From Leuctra nigra (Eukaryota; Arthropoda; Insecta; Plecoptera; Leuctridae): 64,000 bases of DNA. Shown here piece by piece: positions 34,920-59,381 of the stretch; the stretch's first letter is position 1, and each line of letters opens with the position of its first letter. Under the pieces are notes generated by a model. It was not told the DNA's origin and did no database searches. It saw only the letters and a list, made by a program, of their open reading frames with translations. A program made the position numbers and the translations under genes. The stretch spans positions 4,650,001 to 4,714,000 of the forward strand of contig OW203771.1 in assembly GCA_934045905.1 (NCBI GenBank), in the 5' to 3' direction.

Positions 34920-35318
34920 CCCCATAAAAAACACTTCGTGTAAAAATACCAGCCAAGTCTCTTCAACTAAAAAAAAATATGAAATCTAAAAATTCTGCAC
35001 TGAAAAGTAGTGATATCAAAAAATTAGCCAAGTCAAAACTTTATTTGAAAATCAAAAAATACTTGGCGCATCGTTTTTTTTTAGGGCATTATAGGTATAC
35101 TATGTATATGTATATTTCATGTATAATTTATGATTGGCCTATACTTCCAAGCTATTTAAGTACACGATGCGCCAAGTATTTTTTGATTTTCAAATAAAGT
35201 TTTGACTTGGCTAATTTTTTGATATCACTACTTTTCAGTGCAGAATTTTTAGATTTCATATTTTTTTTTAGTTGAAGAGACTTGGCTGGTATTTTTACAC
35301 GAAGTGTTTTTTATGGGG
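34920..35318. mobile_element. Perfect long palindrome: 154-bp arms, 91-bp loop
   Basis: 34920-35073 and 35165-35318 are exact reverse complements by my base-by-base reading, beginning CCCCATAAAAAACACTTCG. Related damaged pieces lie at about 39685-39940, 40020-40140 and 41965-42055, each carrying TTGGCGCATCG- or GATATCACTACTTTTCAG-like text. It is a non-coding fold-back element that is either very young or homogenised. Confidence 0.85.
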
Positions 35319-35339
35319 TTAATGATTTCTACAACAAGG

Positions 35340-36936
35340 ATGTCGACAAATTAAATTAGTAAGTAATTTAAAAAAATGATATTCACTAAATTTAAATTTT
35401 ATTTCAATATTATCAAAACTTTCACATTGTTCCTATCACAATAATAATGTAATATTATATTTACATTCATGGAACTTCAAGTCATAAACTGGCCAACTAA
35501 AGTGATCTAAAATTACGTGAAATCAGTAAAAGCATTGGAATAAATTACTACGTAATACCGGTAAAAGATTACATATAAGTTACTTACTCATTATAACTTA
35601 AAAAAAGAATTTACAGTAAATCAAAATCAGAAGAATATTTTCATAATGTCAGAGCTATAAATTAGGAATGAATCACAATCATGGAAAACAAAGAGAAACT
35701 AAAGAAGTGCATTACTTATTTAAATGGTAGATCACACAACTTCCCATTGGTTGAGAAACATTCGTTTTTCCATTTCAGATTGATAATTATAATAAAATTT
35801 GTTGACAGTTTGCCTATAAATTATTACACGTAACACATATTATGTGAAGTACATATTGCCTAGCAAATGAAGATATGAGTGCAAAATGGTATAAATGACT
35901 TGCACAATAGTTACAATTCATTAGGTAATAGTTTTAGCAATTCAAAGATACCAACTGTTATCCTTAGGTTCACATCACTGCTCGTAAGTAATTTGATATT
36001 ATCCTTAAAAGCATGAAGCAAAGTCAAAGCAAGCAAAATTGTTCACTTAAGACGTAGATTTAAACAAAATCACAAAAATCTAAATAACTATTCACTTTGT
36101 AAAATCACAATGTCTGCTCGGTGAGAAAGACGCCTATTTTTATTTGAACTTTTAAACAGTCACAAGAGTAATCTTCATTCACAAAAGCACTTCGTTCAAA
36201 GTGTCCCGTCCCTGTCTCTTCCTTGAAAACCCGTACGAAGAATTCGCAAAAGATCCTGTACGGAGTTCCTCAAGGAACAGATTTGTCTTGACCAAGAGTT
36301 ATTCAAGGTGGCTGTGATGAATCGAATTTCTTGAAGGGGTCACTTCAAAGTTTAGTTCAGAAACAACCAAATCAATCCTCCAAGTCCCATTGTTGTCAAT
36401 GAAGACGACTCAGTCCAACAAACCATTGCAGCGTGGTTCAACTTTAGACCGCTGCAAAAGGTTGGCGCTGAAGCAACTTTGGTACGGGAGTTTATCAATC
36501 CAGGAAGTAAACCCTCCGGCAATTGGCGCACTTTCCAAATAAACATACGTTTATCTAGAAGTAACTTATTCCACAAAATACACTGTTCTCAGTAGACGAA
36601 ATAAATATCAAGAACTCCATATACAAAATTGTTTCACTAAATATTTGAGAACGGACTCATGACTTTCGTGAAGGAAGGTGTGTTCTCGAATCAAAGGTAC
36701 TTCGACCGCTATTCTTCATCGGATACATAAATGTTGGAGATATCCTTTCTTCTGCTGATAGATCCCTGATGGATGATTACGGTGAGATCCTGGAAGGGTG
36801 GTGACAGTCATCTGGGCCCCTTCTTTCTCTGGACAATATCGATGCTGATGGACTAAGCCTATGCCTTCTCGAGATTGTTTCATGTTCGTTGACGATGTTA
36901 CGAAGTCCGTAAGGATGTTCTCGTTGGTTGCCATGA
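35340..36936. other. Gene-free 3' flank of the Spatzle-like gene
   Basis: AT-rich to about 36150. The part from about 36180 to 36936 is less AT-rich and may be the 3' UTR of the minus-strand gene that ends at 36937. No second gene or RNA was recognised. Confidence 0.4.
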
Positions 36937-49059
<12,123 letters not shown>

Positions 49060-49117
49060 CTGAAGCAGAGAACATTAGTGTCAGAACAAGTTGACATTCA
49101 TGTGCATGGCTTTATTT

Positions 49118-49386
49118 GTCTGGTGCTTAACGTCGCACTGTTCTGCAGCGAGGCTAATGGCGACGGATGAATGATTATGATGATGATTGGGAGATGATGG
49201 TGAAGAGTAGGTAATGATGGAAGGTGGGAAGGAGGCGGTCGTGGCCTATTAGTAGGGTACCTTCCCAGCATTTGCCTGTCGACTGAGGGAAAACCACGAA
49301 AACACCGCAGTCAGGAAGGACGGCCGCGGGAATCGAACCCGAGCCTCCGGAATACAAGTTCAGAGCGTTAACCACTCAGCCAACCT
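49118..49386 (-). mobile_element. tRNA-derived SINE, full length
   Basis: Reverse orientation: tail CTGGTGCTTAACGTCGCAC at the left, body GGCGACGGATGAATGATTAT, CATTTGCCTGTCGACTGAGG, B-box GGAATCGAACCCGAG, A-box TTAACCACTCAGCCA at the right. A fragment follows at about 49395-49480. Confidence 0.88.
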
Positions 49387-49489
49387 GTTCCTGTTCAGCC
49401 GGATGAATAATGATAGAGATGATGATGATGATGATGGAGAATACGGAAAGATGGACGGTGGGAAGGAGGCGGTCGTGGCCTACATGACA

Positions 49490-50480
49490 GTGGCGAAACT
49501 TCAGATTTCGGGCCTTCCCACAGGATATTTTTCAGGGCCACCATAGCTTTTTAGTGGACCTAGAGGTACCGTACAAGTCTGGCATCACTTTGCGTTAATT
49601 TGAAGAAAAAAAAATTGGTGACACTTTTTCAGTTATTGTGAATCCAGTAGGGTGCTCTGGATTTTTTTAGTTGATGTAGGTAACAGTAGCAGGTAAAATA
49701 TTATAACATCAAGTTAGATTTGGGTCTGGAGGAGGGCCCCACAGCAATACGCGGGTCCGGGCCGCGCAAAAATCGATTTTCACAATACAATATCATTTTA
49801 ACGCCATTTAAACACTAATTCTTGATGATTTGATAAAGTTAATTCTTTAATGACTAATATTTTCATCACTATCGATTATCGAAATTTTTAGTTTTTCTGA
49901 TAATCATTCAATCCTAATTTCGTGAATGACACATTGAAATTGCGCACATGACCTTCCGATTTACCTTGCGACAGAGGGAACTAGACAAATATATCTTCGT
50001 GGATGATGAAATGTGCGTAATTTCAGTTAAATTGTGATTAGCATTGATGCAAATCATTGCATGGCGAAAAAAAATCAATATCATGGAAATAATATCATGA
50101 ACGTAGACTGCCTGTTGTACACCGGTGTAATGCTGGTGGCGGAAACCAGGGGCTAACAATCACGCTCAGCCGGAAGGTGGCGCTAATATTTGTCTAGCGG
50201 ACAAGTTACTAACTACCTGATTATAGGAACTTGACATTGAGAAAAGCGCAAGTAGTTTTCTAATGTAACGATGCAATAATCAATTATAACCTGAAGTCAT
50301 AACGTCAACAGAAAATCAATACACGGAACGAACTGTCAATAGCCAATAGTATGTAAACGAGGTTGCGAACACTAGGGCGATAGAGATCTATATAAATGTC
50401 AATTTACTTGTGGCAGAATTAAGAATAAAATAAACTGAGAAGAAAAATATAAGGTGTAGGCGCGTAATAACTACTTTCAT
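49490..50480. other. Gene-free interval
   Basis: It contains repeat-like GTGGCGAAACTTCAGATTTC and a GAGGAGGGCCCCACAGCAAT block near 49730, probably a decayed element of the poly-G class. No ORF, RNA or promoter recognised. Confidence 0.4.
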
Positions 50481-50482
50481 CA

Positions 50483-51133
50483 GGGGGGGGGGGGGGGGGG
50501 GCAAAACCCGGAAAGAGGTCTGGTGGGTGAAGCCCAGTTTCAGCCCAGCAGGGCGTTTTTTAGAATTTAAACCAGGTAAAAGTGAAGCAAGATACCCTCC
50601 TATCATTGCTCCGCAGGGCATTTTTTCGAATATAAATATTTCAAAATCGATTCTGGGATGCTAAACTGCTCTAACTACAACAAATAACTCCATATTTTTG
50701 CCCCGCATGGCGTTATTTTGGGAACTTAAACATTTTGAAGTGATGGGGGGTCAGCCTGCTCGAATAGTGGAAGGGGGGGGGGCGATAATCCCCTTCCCCC
50801 TTCTTCCTACAAGCCTGTAAGCTGTTGAAAATTGTATAAAATAAAGATGTATATATTCCTAAAAAGGGTTGTGAGGGGGTCCTAGAAATTATCATGCGGG
50901 GGGAGAGAAATATGAAGTTATTCTTCAGAACAGGTTTTAAGTCATATAACAACCTATGACAATAGGTACATTGCATTTGTAAAGATGAAAAGATCAGAGA
51001 AGAAAATACCGCAAACATTTAATTGTGCTAACCATTGAGTAAACTGCTATTCGCAATGTACTTAGCACGCGGGCCGTCAAACATAACCATAGGCGTGTGC
51101 AGGACGGGGGGGGGGGGGGCGGGGGGGGGGGGG
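50483..51133. mobile_element. Cluster of poly-G-bearing repeats with CCCCGCA units
   Basis: G runs at 50483-50501 and about 51106-51133 flank tandem units headed CAGCAGGGCGTTTTTTAGAA, CCGCAGGGCATTTTTT and CCCCGCATGGCG. These are decayed non-autonomous elements. The ends were not resolved. Confidence 0.5.
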
Positions 51134-51312
51134 ACTATATGTCAGTCTCTACTAAAAATTATAAAATGTGGTCCTTAGTGCCCAAAAAAATATAAAAGGG
51201 ATAAAACAAAACAAAAATGCCCTGCGAGGAAAACTTCGGTGCTCAAATACAATATTTTGAAGAAAATACCATGAAAATGATTTTTTCGCGAAACGCTGTG
51301 TTTTTCACCTAA

Positions 51313-51715
51313 TTAAGGTGATACTAGCGCTCGACGTTTTAGAAAATTGAGATACAAAAATTGTTTCATATGTGAGTGTAAATTTTACAGGATATTCACA
51401 TGATCAGTCTGATAGTAGCACTTTTTCATTTTTGCTTATTGCATCGTTAATTAGGCGCCAAGTTATATTCAACAAAACCGCGCAAAACTCTGAAATTTGC
51501 GATACGGTTGGAAACCAAACCCGTCAACCAATTGATCTCAAATTTTAATCATGATTAGATGAAAGACAAACTTAGGGTCAAATTGGCACATTTTTGAAAT
51601 TTAATTTTATACGGCGCCCAGGAAGACAAGAAAATAGCTAATTTTTCACCTAAAATCCACTAATTATTACTAATTAACGAAACAAAAAATTAAAAATGTA
51701 CCAATGGATAACCTT
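51313..51715 (+). mobile_element. TTAA-family element, right-truncated
   Basis: It starts TTAAGGTGATACTAGCGCTC and runs collinear with 26611-27150 to GGATAACC, then stops, lacking the GCAGCACC end. Confidence 0.65.
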
Positions 51716-52367
51716 GGGAGAACTTAGTTATTTTTTGATATTTAATTGCTATATTTCTAAGTTAAAGCCGCTACGTACCGAATTTTTTGTCGAGAAAACC
51801 CACATTTATTGGTGCCTGTGGCAAGTTTAGAAATCAAAATATCGACCAAAATCAACTTAGTGCATTTTCGCCTCTTCATAAGGAAGACAACGAACCCACT
51901 AACAACTATAGAGTGATAATTGCTGTCTCTGGCGTTGTATGAATGCAAGAGCAATATTTCGTCAAAAAAAATTTGGGACCTAAATATTGGGGGCGAAAAA
52001 GGTCAAGTGGGTTATAGAATCACCAACGGAATGAGGAAAATAGATTATCTTCCTTTTGTGTGCAATAGTTTGGCCAATTTCGTGTTTTATACGGTTAGTC
52101 ACGTATATGCCGGCCGCGTCATCCTGTGGGTTATGCAACCACAACGCACGGAAGCATCACAAGTTGCTGACCACAGCGGATGCGCTGAATCCGGGTTACA
52201 TGTTGCTAAACGACTGTTGACACTTTCTAACTAGAACAAGAAGGAAAGTGTCGTCGAGATATTGACCGTGGATCGATCAGAAATTATCGATTCACGGCCA
52301 GGTGGGTTGGAAATACTTGGAATTGACAGAGAAGAGTTTTTTAATCGATTTTTATCAATATCAATAT

Positions 52368-52588
52368 CAATAAGGTTTTGTACGAGTCTTCAGAACAGTT
52401 CAATGAAAATAATTTCATAGTTTGGAATAAGTTATTAGTTTTATTTTGTCCAACAGATGTTTAGTGCCATAATTTTACTAATTTTCGGGCACAAAACGTC
52501 TGTAGGACAAAGTAAATCTAATAAACCATTCCAAGCTTGGAATTATTTTCATTGAACTGTTCTGAATACTCGTACAAAGCCTTATTTT
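52368..52588. mobile_element. Fold-back element, about 100-bp arms
   Basis: AATAAGGTTTTGTACGAGTC...GAACAGTTCAATGAAAATAA at the left is inverted as TTATTTTCATTGAACTGTTC...ACTCGTACAAAGCCTTATT at the right. Confidence 0.65.
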
Positions 52589-52807
52589 GTTAACAATTAC
52601 ATTGGTGAAAGATATTGATACAAAAGCGGAATTGGAGGCATGAAAACTCTTTGTGTAAGAAATGTTAGAGTATTAAATTCGAAATTGAGCATCATTTACT
52701 GGTGAATATTATCTTACTGATGTAATAGCTGTCAGAACACAACATATATCCTACACTTCTATATAATATATAGAAGTGTTTCAGAGTTCTAATTGTTGAA
52801 ATTCTTC

Positions 52808-52995
52808 TCACATGCCCGGGGTTTGGTTCCCGCTGGAGTCTTTGTAGATTCCATTAATCGAGAGGCAAATGTGGGATGGTTCCCAATAAATAAGCATAGG
52901 AAATAGGATAGAATAGGAAGAATGCAGTCTAGGCTAATAGAGATGTATCTGTCCGTCGCCATTAGCCAGGTGGCAGAACAGTGCGACGGATACGG
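52808..52995 (+). mobile_element. SINE fragment, diverged
   Basis: GGTTTGGTTCCCGCTGGAG, AATGTGGGATGGTTCCC and CCGTCGCCATTAGCCAG..GTGCGACG mark a decayed copy of the SINE family. Confidence 0.6.
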
Positions 52996-53183
52996 CCCTA
53001 CAGCTGGATCATTCGTGAGACCGTGATGACGCAACAACAGGACCCAGAGCCTTCTAAAGTGATCGAGAAACACCGAGAATAAATGATGACGCAATCAGGA
53101 TCAAATCATCTTCAAACCCAGACGCTGAAACTGCATAAACCTGATGGAGAGTCAAAACAATAGCCAATGAGCTCACAGCTTAA

Positions 53184-53578
53184 GAGGCAAACGGAAGCGA
53201 GCGGAAATCGCACGGTTCGCCAGAGCGTTTTTTTGAAATTTTGTCTTCCCACTAAATAGTTTTAAAAAATCAGATAGTAACGACCCATTACAGCCTAATA
53301 GACTAAATAATGCCGCACACAGGAGTTCATTATGAGCTCTCGTACGACCTCAAAGTGTAAAATACGATGTTTTTAGTAAAATAATAAAAAATAATCGTAT
53401 TTAACACTTTGAGGTCGCACCAGAGGTCATAAAGAACTCCAGTGTGCGGCATTATTTAGTCTATTAGGCTGTTATGGGTCGTTACTATCTGATTTTTAAA
53501 AATTATTTAGTGGGAAGACAAAATTTCAAAAAAACGCTCTGACGAACCGTGCGATTCCCGCTCGCTTCCGTTTGCCTC
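53184..53578. mobile_element. TTAA-flanked fold-back element, 395 bp
   Basis: The ends GAGGCAAACGGAAGCGAGCG and CGCTCGCTTCCGTTTGCCTC are flanked by TTAA (53180-53183, 53579-53582). Arms of about 190 bp differ at only about ten positions. TTAA points to piggyBac-type mobilisation. A half copy is at 38226-38416. Confidence 0.8.
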
Positions 53579-53671
53579 TTAATGAAACAAGGAGTAGAGA
53601 ATGAAATTCCTACAACAGTGCAATCTAAAGGTACTATATTATTTTCTTCTATTTTCATATGCTAATTATTA

Positions 53672-53780
53672 CGCCGCACTGTTCTGCAGCTTGGCTCATA
53701 GCGACGTATTAATGATTATGATGATGAAAGAGGTCTTGGTAGGTGACCCTCCCGTCATTTACCTCTCGCCTGAATGAAAC
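53672..53780 (-). mobile_element. SINE fragment
   Basis: CGCACTGTTCTGCAGCTTGG, GATTATGATGATGA and CATTTACCTCTCGCCTGA match the tail half of the SINE family in reverse. Confidence 0.55.
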
Positions 53781-54139
53781 ACGCGACTTTGTTATCGATC
53801 GACTTTGACGTCTCACTGTCATGTCTCCCATAAGAGTTGTCGATCGTTTGTCTAGCCAAGTTATACAATCGCAGTGCGTGTAGGGGGGGGGGGGGGGGAG
53901 GGGGCGAGCCACTGTCACGTAGTCAACTGAGCCCAGAGCCATCGGCCTGAGCCATACTTACTCTGTAACTTACGTATGTAATTGGCTTGTTCATTTCGTT
54001 CAATACAACTTTGATTAAATAGAAGTAAAATTCAAAATTGGTCCTGTTAAGTAATAAAAAATAGTCTACATTGCCCATGCATATTCTTCCGGTATTTTCC
54101 TCTTGCATTCCAATCCTGCAAACTCGAGCGTGAACGTGA

Positions 54140-55330
54140 AAAGGTGATACCAGCGCTCGGCCGTTTTAGAAATTTGAGAGAGAAAAATTGTTTCATAAGT
54201 GGTGTAACTTTGATAGAATATTTACATGATTAAAGTCTGATTGTAGTAGCACTTTTAAAATTTTGCTTTGTTCTTGTTAACAGGAGCCGGCTGTTCATCA
54301 AAACCGCGCAAAACTCTGAAATTTCCGATACGATTGGAGACCAACCCCGTTTACCAATTGATATCAAATTTTAATCATGATTATATGAAAGACAAAGTTA
54401 GGTTATCAATCGTAAGGAAAATTTAATTTTTAAAATTTTTACGAAAATATATACCATTTTCCACCACAAAAATCAGCTAATTATTACTAATTAGCAAAGC
54501 AAAAAATTAAAATTGTATAAGTGATAACCCAACATTGTATATTTTATCTAATCATGATTAAAATTTCAAATCATTTCGTCAGCTATATTGTCTCCAATCA
54601 TATATCCAAAAAGTGGCTGCAACAAGCGGCCAAATTAGCCCAGTAATTTAAAGCAAAAAAAGAGCTGAACCCACCACTAATTGCAACAGAAGGTTTCAAA
54701 ATATGAATCGATTCAGAAAGAATGCCCTCTACAACATATCCAAAATCCTCCCGAATCCGAGTGCCGGAGGTTATTTTTAATCACTTTTTAAGGTTATTTC
54801 CCATGTTAATTCCATCTTCCAAAAAAAAATTTTTTTCAAGTAACTCCGATTTTGACGAAACTTGGCAGAATTGTTCACCATCCTAAATGAACACAAATAG
54901 CTTTCTTAGCGTTTTCCTCTAAATCTCATCGTTTGGGAAATATGGACCTCGCAAAACGTCAAAGTGACCTAAAACGTCGAAAACTGACTAAAATATTACT
55001 ATTCAATGGGCCATATTTCCCAAACGATGAGATTTAGAGCAAAACGCTAAGAGAGCTATTTGTGTTCATTTAGGATGGTGAACAATTCTGCCAAGTTTCG
55101 TCAAAATCGGAGTTACACGAAAAATTTTTTTTTTTTGGAAGATGGAATTAACATGGGGAATTAATTTAAAAATGGATTAAAAAGTACTTCCGGCACTCGG
55201 ATTCGGGAGGATTTTGGATATGTTGTAGAGGACATTTATCTGAATCGATTCATGTATTGAAACCTTCCGTTGCAATTATTGGTGGGTATAATCACAAAAT
55301 TACTGGACTAAATCGCTCGTGCTTGCAGCA
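54140..55330. mobile_element. TTAA-family element interrupted by a fold-back
   Basis: The left part 54140-54637 (GGTGATACCAGCGCTCGGCCG...GCGGCCAAAT) and right tip 55309-55330 (AAATCGCTCGTGCTTGCAGC) are one element of the 26611-27150 family, split by the insertion at 54638-55308. Confidence 0.7.
54638..55308. mobile_element. Long fold-back element, 671 bp, TA target duplication
   Basis: The ends GCCCAGTAATTT and AAATTACTGGAC are flanked by TA (54636-54637, 55309-55310). Arms of roughly 300 bp are inverted, for example CCATATTTCCCAAACGATGA in the right arm. No ORF. TA duplication suggests a Tc1/mariner-type MITE. Confidence 0.75.
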
Positions 55331-55566
55331 TGAATGAATGCAGCATGCATGAATGGATCAAATCCAAGTCTGATTACAACTCAGCTAGTGATTCCCCACG
55401 ACTGACAAGAACTCTGTGACATCACGTCTATGTTAATGAGTGGTATTATTGTTTTTCATCTTCAAGAATAGATTTCCCACGCGGGATTACGGCATTGTTG
55501 TGATGACGTAATGCAGCCAGCCTCCACCTTGCAAGGTCATCTGCTGCGCGGACCGACTTCCTAATG

Positions 55567-56170
55567 TCCAGCGACAGTCGCAGTCCAATGTCGGGATGGT
55601 TCCCCACAGATAGGCTACGACCAAGGTATCATCGTTCCAAATCTATTCGGCAATATTTTAAATATCCCTGTCATAATCGTGGTTCAGTTTGTTGGAATCA
55701 ACAGAGGGTGGGGGGGGGGGGGGGGGGGGGGACACGGGTCATGTCCCCTCCCGCGCACGGAATTTCACGGAGAAATTGCGGAAAAAATAAGTATTTTCAG
55801 GGAGTGATTTACATCTTCTAGGATGTTTTCGGCTCTATACTGTTTAATTGCTTACTATCTTTACAATAAAACAACAAAAATAGAGCCTACAAACTGTCAA
55901 AATTCGGCTCAAATCGAAAATGTATCATCGACATTTTTTGTAGACCCAAAATTCTTCGAAAATATTAAAATTCGGATGTCTCCTGCGCTCCAAGCCCCCC
56001 CCCCGCCCACGGCATAAATCCAGGGCTCATTCAGTCTATAACTGTAGAACAGTGCGAACCTTGGCCGAAGCAAAGATATTGATATTATGAAAACTCGTGT
56101 TATTCATAATAACTTTGGTCGAAGGTCCCCAGTATAGGCAAAGATGTTACGAATACCGTGAGTTTTAATA
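55567..56170. other. Gene-free interval with SINE scrap and poly-G tract
   Basis: 55567-55640 is a SINE-like fragment (TCGGGATGGTTCCC, TAGGCTACGACC). A G run of more than 20 lies at about 55709-55731. A matching C-rich GCCCCCCCCCCGCCCACGGC near 55992 suggests the other end of a decayed poly-G element. Confidence 0.5.
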
Positions 56171-56176
56171 ATATCT

Positions 56177-56708
56177 TGGGAAGAGCGTAACCCCTACTTC
56201 GATAGAATTCGCTGTAACTTTGCATTCTTATAGACAATTTCATTCTACACCAGAATATGGCCCCCAAAAACTAGCATCGTGAACTAGTTTTTCAGATAAA
56301 CCCATATGTCTCCCAATGTTAGCTTATGGCAGCCAAGAAAAATCGTGCAATTTTTACGCTAAAATGAAGATCTAATTTTTTTGTGTCGATAGATTTCAAC
56401 AAAAAACTTATTTTCTAGTAGACATATAGATATATTATCAGGAAAAAAATATAAAACGATACCATCCTGAACTATTTTAAAAGTTAGACAGCAAAAACTA
56501 AATCATTTTCCTATACCTCCTGCGTTAAAAATTTCCTCATCTTCTGTAGGCATCAAATTGAAAACTCAATATAAGTCAGGGGTTGCAAGTTACATGACAT
56601 TTTATGAATCCTTCATACTTAAATATAGTTGAAATATTGGAAAAGTTCATAAATATTGCTAATTTCAGTAAAAAATATTTTCTGGGCGTGGCATTCGATG
56701 TCCCCACC
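56177..56708 (-). mobile_element. Dispersed non-coding element of about 530 bp, reverse copy
   Basis: Close reverse copy of 14232-14762: AGAGCGTAACCCCTACTTCG at the left, GCATTCGATGTCCCC at the right. Confidence 0.7.
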
Positions 56709-56967
56709 TAAAGTGTTTACCTGTGCCAAAGATATTATGAATACTCCGTCTCTAGATCTCATAACATCTTGCTGTACTCTTACTGTTCACGCTTGTAAAC
56801 ATTGCCACTGACTTGAATGACAAGAACTTGTGTCGTTACCTCATGTAAACATACGAGGAATGCATTGTTGGGTGATTAGAACGACGAGTATGACGCATAC
56901 AGAGGATCGAGCCGCTCTTGGCTGGTTCACTCTTGACAATCCAGTATGACAGACATGTCTGCTGGGT

Positions 56968-57365
56968 AATCGGACAGTTTACCGACGGACAGTTTACCGA
57001 AAAACAGGGGCGGACACTTTACCGACGGACAGATCACCGAAATCTACCGAAACACTTTACCGAAATTTTTTTCCGAAATTTTTTTTATTCATCTTTTTAC
57101 CATTTTTTTACCGACAAAATATTTGTATAAAATTTTGTCAAAATTTTGGAAAAAATATTTGTGAAAATTTTGGAAAAAATATTTGTGAAAGTTTTATAAA
57201 ATTTTGTCAAAATTTTGGAAAAAATATTTGTGGAAAATTAAAAAAAAAAATGTCGGTAAAGTGTCCGGGTAGATTTCGGTAATCTGTCCGTCGGTAAAGT
57301 GTCCGCCCTGTTTTTCGGTAAAATGTCCGTCGGTAAAATGTCCGTCGGTAAACTGCCCTAGAACC
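56968..57365. mobile_element. Fold-back element with 11-bp flanking direct repeats
   Basis: Outer arms are built of TTTACCGACGGACAG units (left) and their complement (right), with an AT-rich centre of AAAATTTTGGAAAAAATATT repeats. GTCTGCTGGGT flanks it on both sides (56957-56967, 57366-57376), as an 8-11-bp target duplication of a Mutator-like element would. Confidence 0.65.
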
Positions 57366-57655
57366 GTCTGCTGGGTTCATGATCTTCCTGTAGGAAGGTA
57401 TAAACATTGGACATAGCATTTAGTAAATCTCGTAATAACTTGTGAAGCACTAAAATGATAAAAACAATATTTAAAATAATAAGCATGGATAATTTTTTAG
57501 TCCACCTTATGACCCGAAAAGTAGCTAACGCTTATTATTTTTACTAGGAAAACGCGTTGATAAGGGCGCAAAAGTATTGAATTAATTTGAAATCTGTCCC
57601 TCTCAGTCCTTGATCTCATGAAGTCGTCAAAAAATCCGTGTCGACAAAATTTTCG

Positions 57656-57765
57656 ATAGCCTACTCTTCACCATCATCTCCCAATCATCCTCATAATCAT
57701 TCATCCGTCGCCATTAGCCTCGCTGCAGAACAGTGCGACGTTAAGCCCCAGAACAAAAAAAGGTT
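57656..57765 (+). mobile_element. SINE 3' fragment
   Basis: CTACTCTTCACCATCATCTC..CCATTAGCCTCGCTGCAG..GCGACGTTAAGCCCCAG plus A's. Confidence 0.75.
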
Positions 57766-58189
57766 CATTTTGACATTGACATAACATATTATTACTGATT
57801 ATGATTCTTATGAAATATAACTCCTGAAGTTCATTACAGGTTTGTCTGAGAGTGTGAAAATACATATAATATTATGCTGGTCCCAGTGAGCATGCAAAAT
57901 TAAGTGATGATTATATTGACACACAGAGTTTCTTTCATCCCCATTGCCAAGCACAGTATCAACTACACATCAAGTTTCCGATCAAACCAATGGACCGAAC
58001 TTGCTGAAAATCATTTGGACCACAACCAGAATAGTAATACAAGTTTTGTCAGGGAACGCCGGATGCACAGATAAAAAAAAGAGATTCGAGCGAACCATAA
58101 GTTTCAAATGATATTTTCGTAATTTGAATGTTTCAATATTTTTGAGATCATCCACAATGTTTTAGATACCTTGTAATTGATTTAATGGA

Positions 58190-58425
58190 CTGACGAATGC
58201 ATTTGACGATGGAGAATAGGAAAGGACGGATGATGGGATGGAGACGGTCGTGACCAATAAGTAGGGACCAATAAGTAGTGAGACAACACAAGAGATTCCA
58301 AATACTTGGTTTTCAACTAATAGGCTCTGACCGTCTTCTTCCCACAGTCCATCATTATACCTATTCTGCATTCGCCGCCATTAGACAAGTTGCAGAAGAG
58401 TGCGACGTTAAGCGACACTATGTTC
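58190..58425. mobile_element. Two SINE fragments head to head
   Basis: GGAGACGGTCGTGACCAATA (reverse) is followed by CTAATAGGCTCTGACCGTC..GAGTGCGACGTTAAGCG (forward), an inverted SINE pair. Nothing else was recognised between here and 59180. Confidence 0.55.
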
Positions 58426-59179
58426 TGTGCTGAGTGTTTTGTAAGCTTGTCAAACTCAATGGTAAAACGTCAGAACCTTGCACTGAGGTGCTAATGGTTG
58501 GCACAACCACGAGCATTAGACGTGGCGCCAGATCACCATTTCACGGCAACACCGGCAAGATATTCGACTACGAAGATATACGATTTCGGAAGAACCGAAG
58601 AGCACACAAACAAAAATATACGAAAATACACATACACATCTAGAATCTTGAACTCAAATCTCTCGTAAACGCACACAATTTAGTGGGAAATGATTATGAT
58701 TATAGGGCTATGTTTAGGACATATCCTTTTTTTAGTTTTTTGTTTATATTACGTCTAAAATGATATATGTTTCATGAGTTCCTGATTTCAAAAATATGTG
58801 TTTTATTTTGCCTGAAAATTCCTTTTTTTTTTTTTTTTTTTTTAATGAATTTAGACATATTTTTCTTGCTATTTTAAGATCTTTTTGTAATTTATTTTAA
58901 TTGTTGAGGAACATTATTCAACATCTGCTGTTCCAAGTTACAACAATATTATGAATTTTGGTCTCCGCCCATTATTTGGATGGCCATTATAACCATCCAA
59001 ATTCATACAAACCTTCTAAACCGATAAATCGAATAATATGTTGACGAATATTAGATAACATAAAATTTCATTGGTCCTTTTTCGTAATTTTGTGGTCCTT
59101 TGTTAATAGTTTTAAGGTACTATTTATTTGCCTGCCTTTTTGGATGTTTCATAGTTCCTAAACATCCTAGTTAGTCCTA

Positions 59180-59280
59180 ATTATGATGATGGGAAATAAG
59201 AATGAAGCAAGGTGGGTAGAAGGTAGTCTTGCGTAGGGAACCTTCCCGGCATTTGCCCGTCGACTATGAAAATCACAATA
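59180..59280 (-). mobile_element. SINE fragment
   Basis: GGAACCTTCCCGGCATTTGCCCGTCGACT and the preceding GATGATGGG text match the SINE body in reverse. Confidence 0.55.
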
Positions 59281-59381
59281 AAACCTATTCCAGAATATAA
59301 AATACACTCAAGATTCAATTCTATTAATGAAATATTTTTTTTTCACAAAAACCTTCATCAGTCATACCTTAAAACTAAAAC

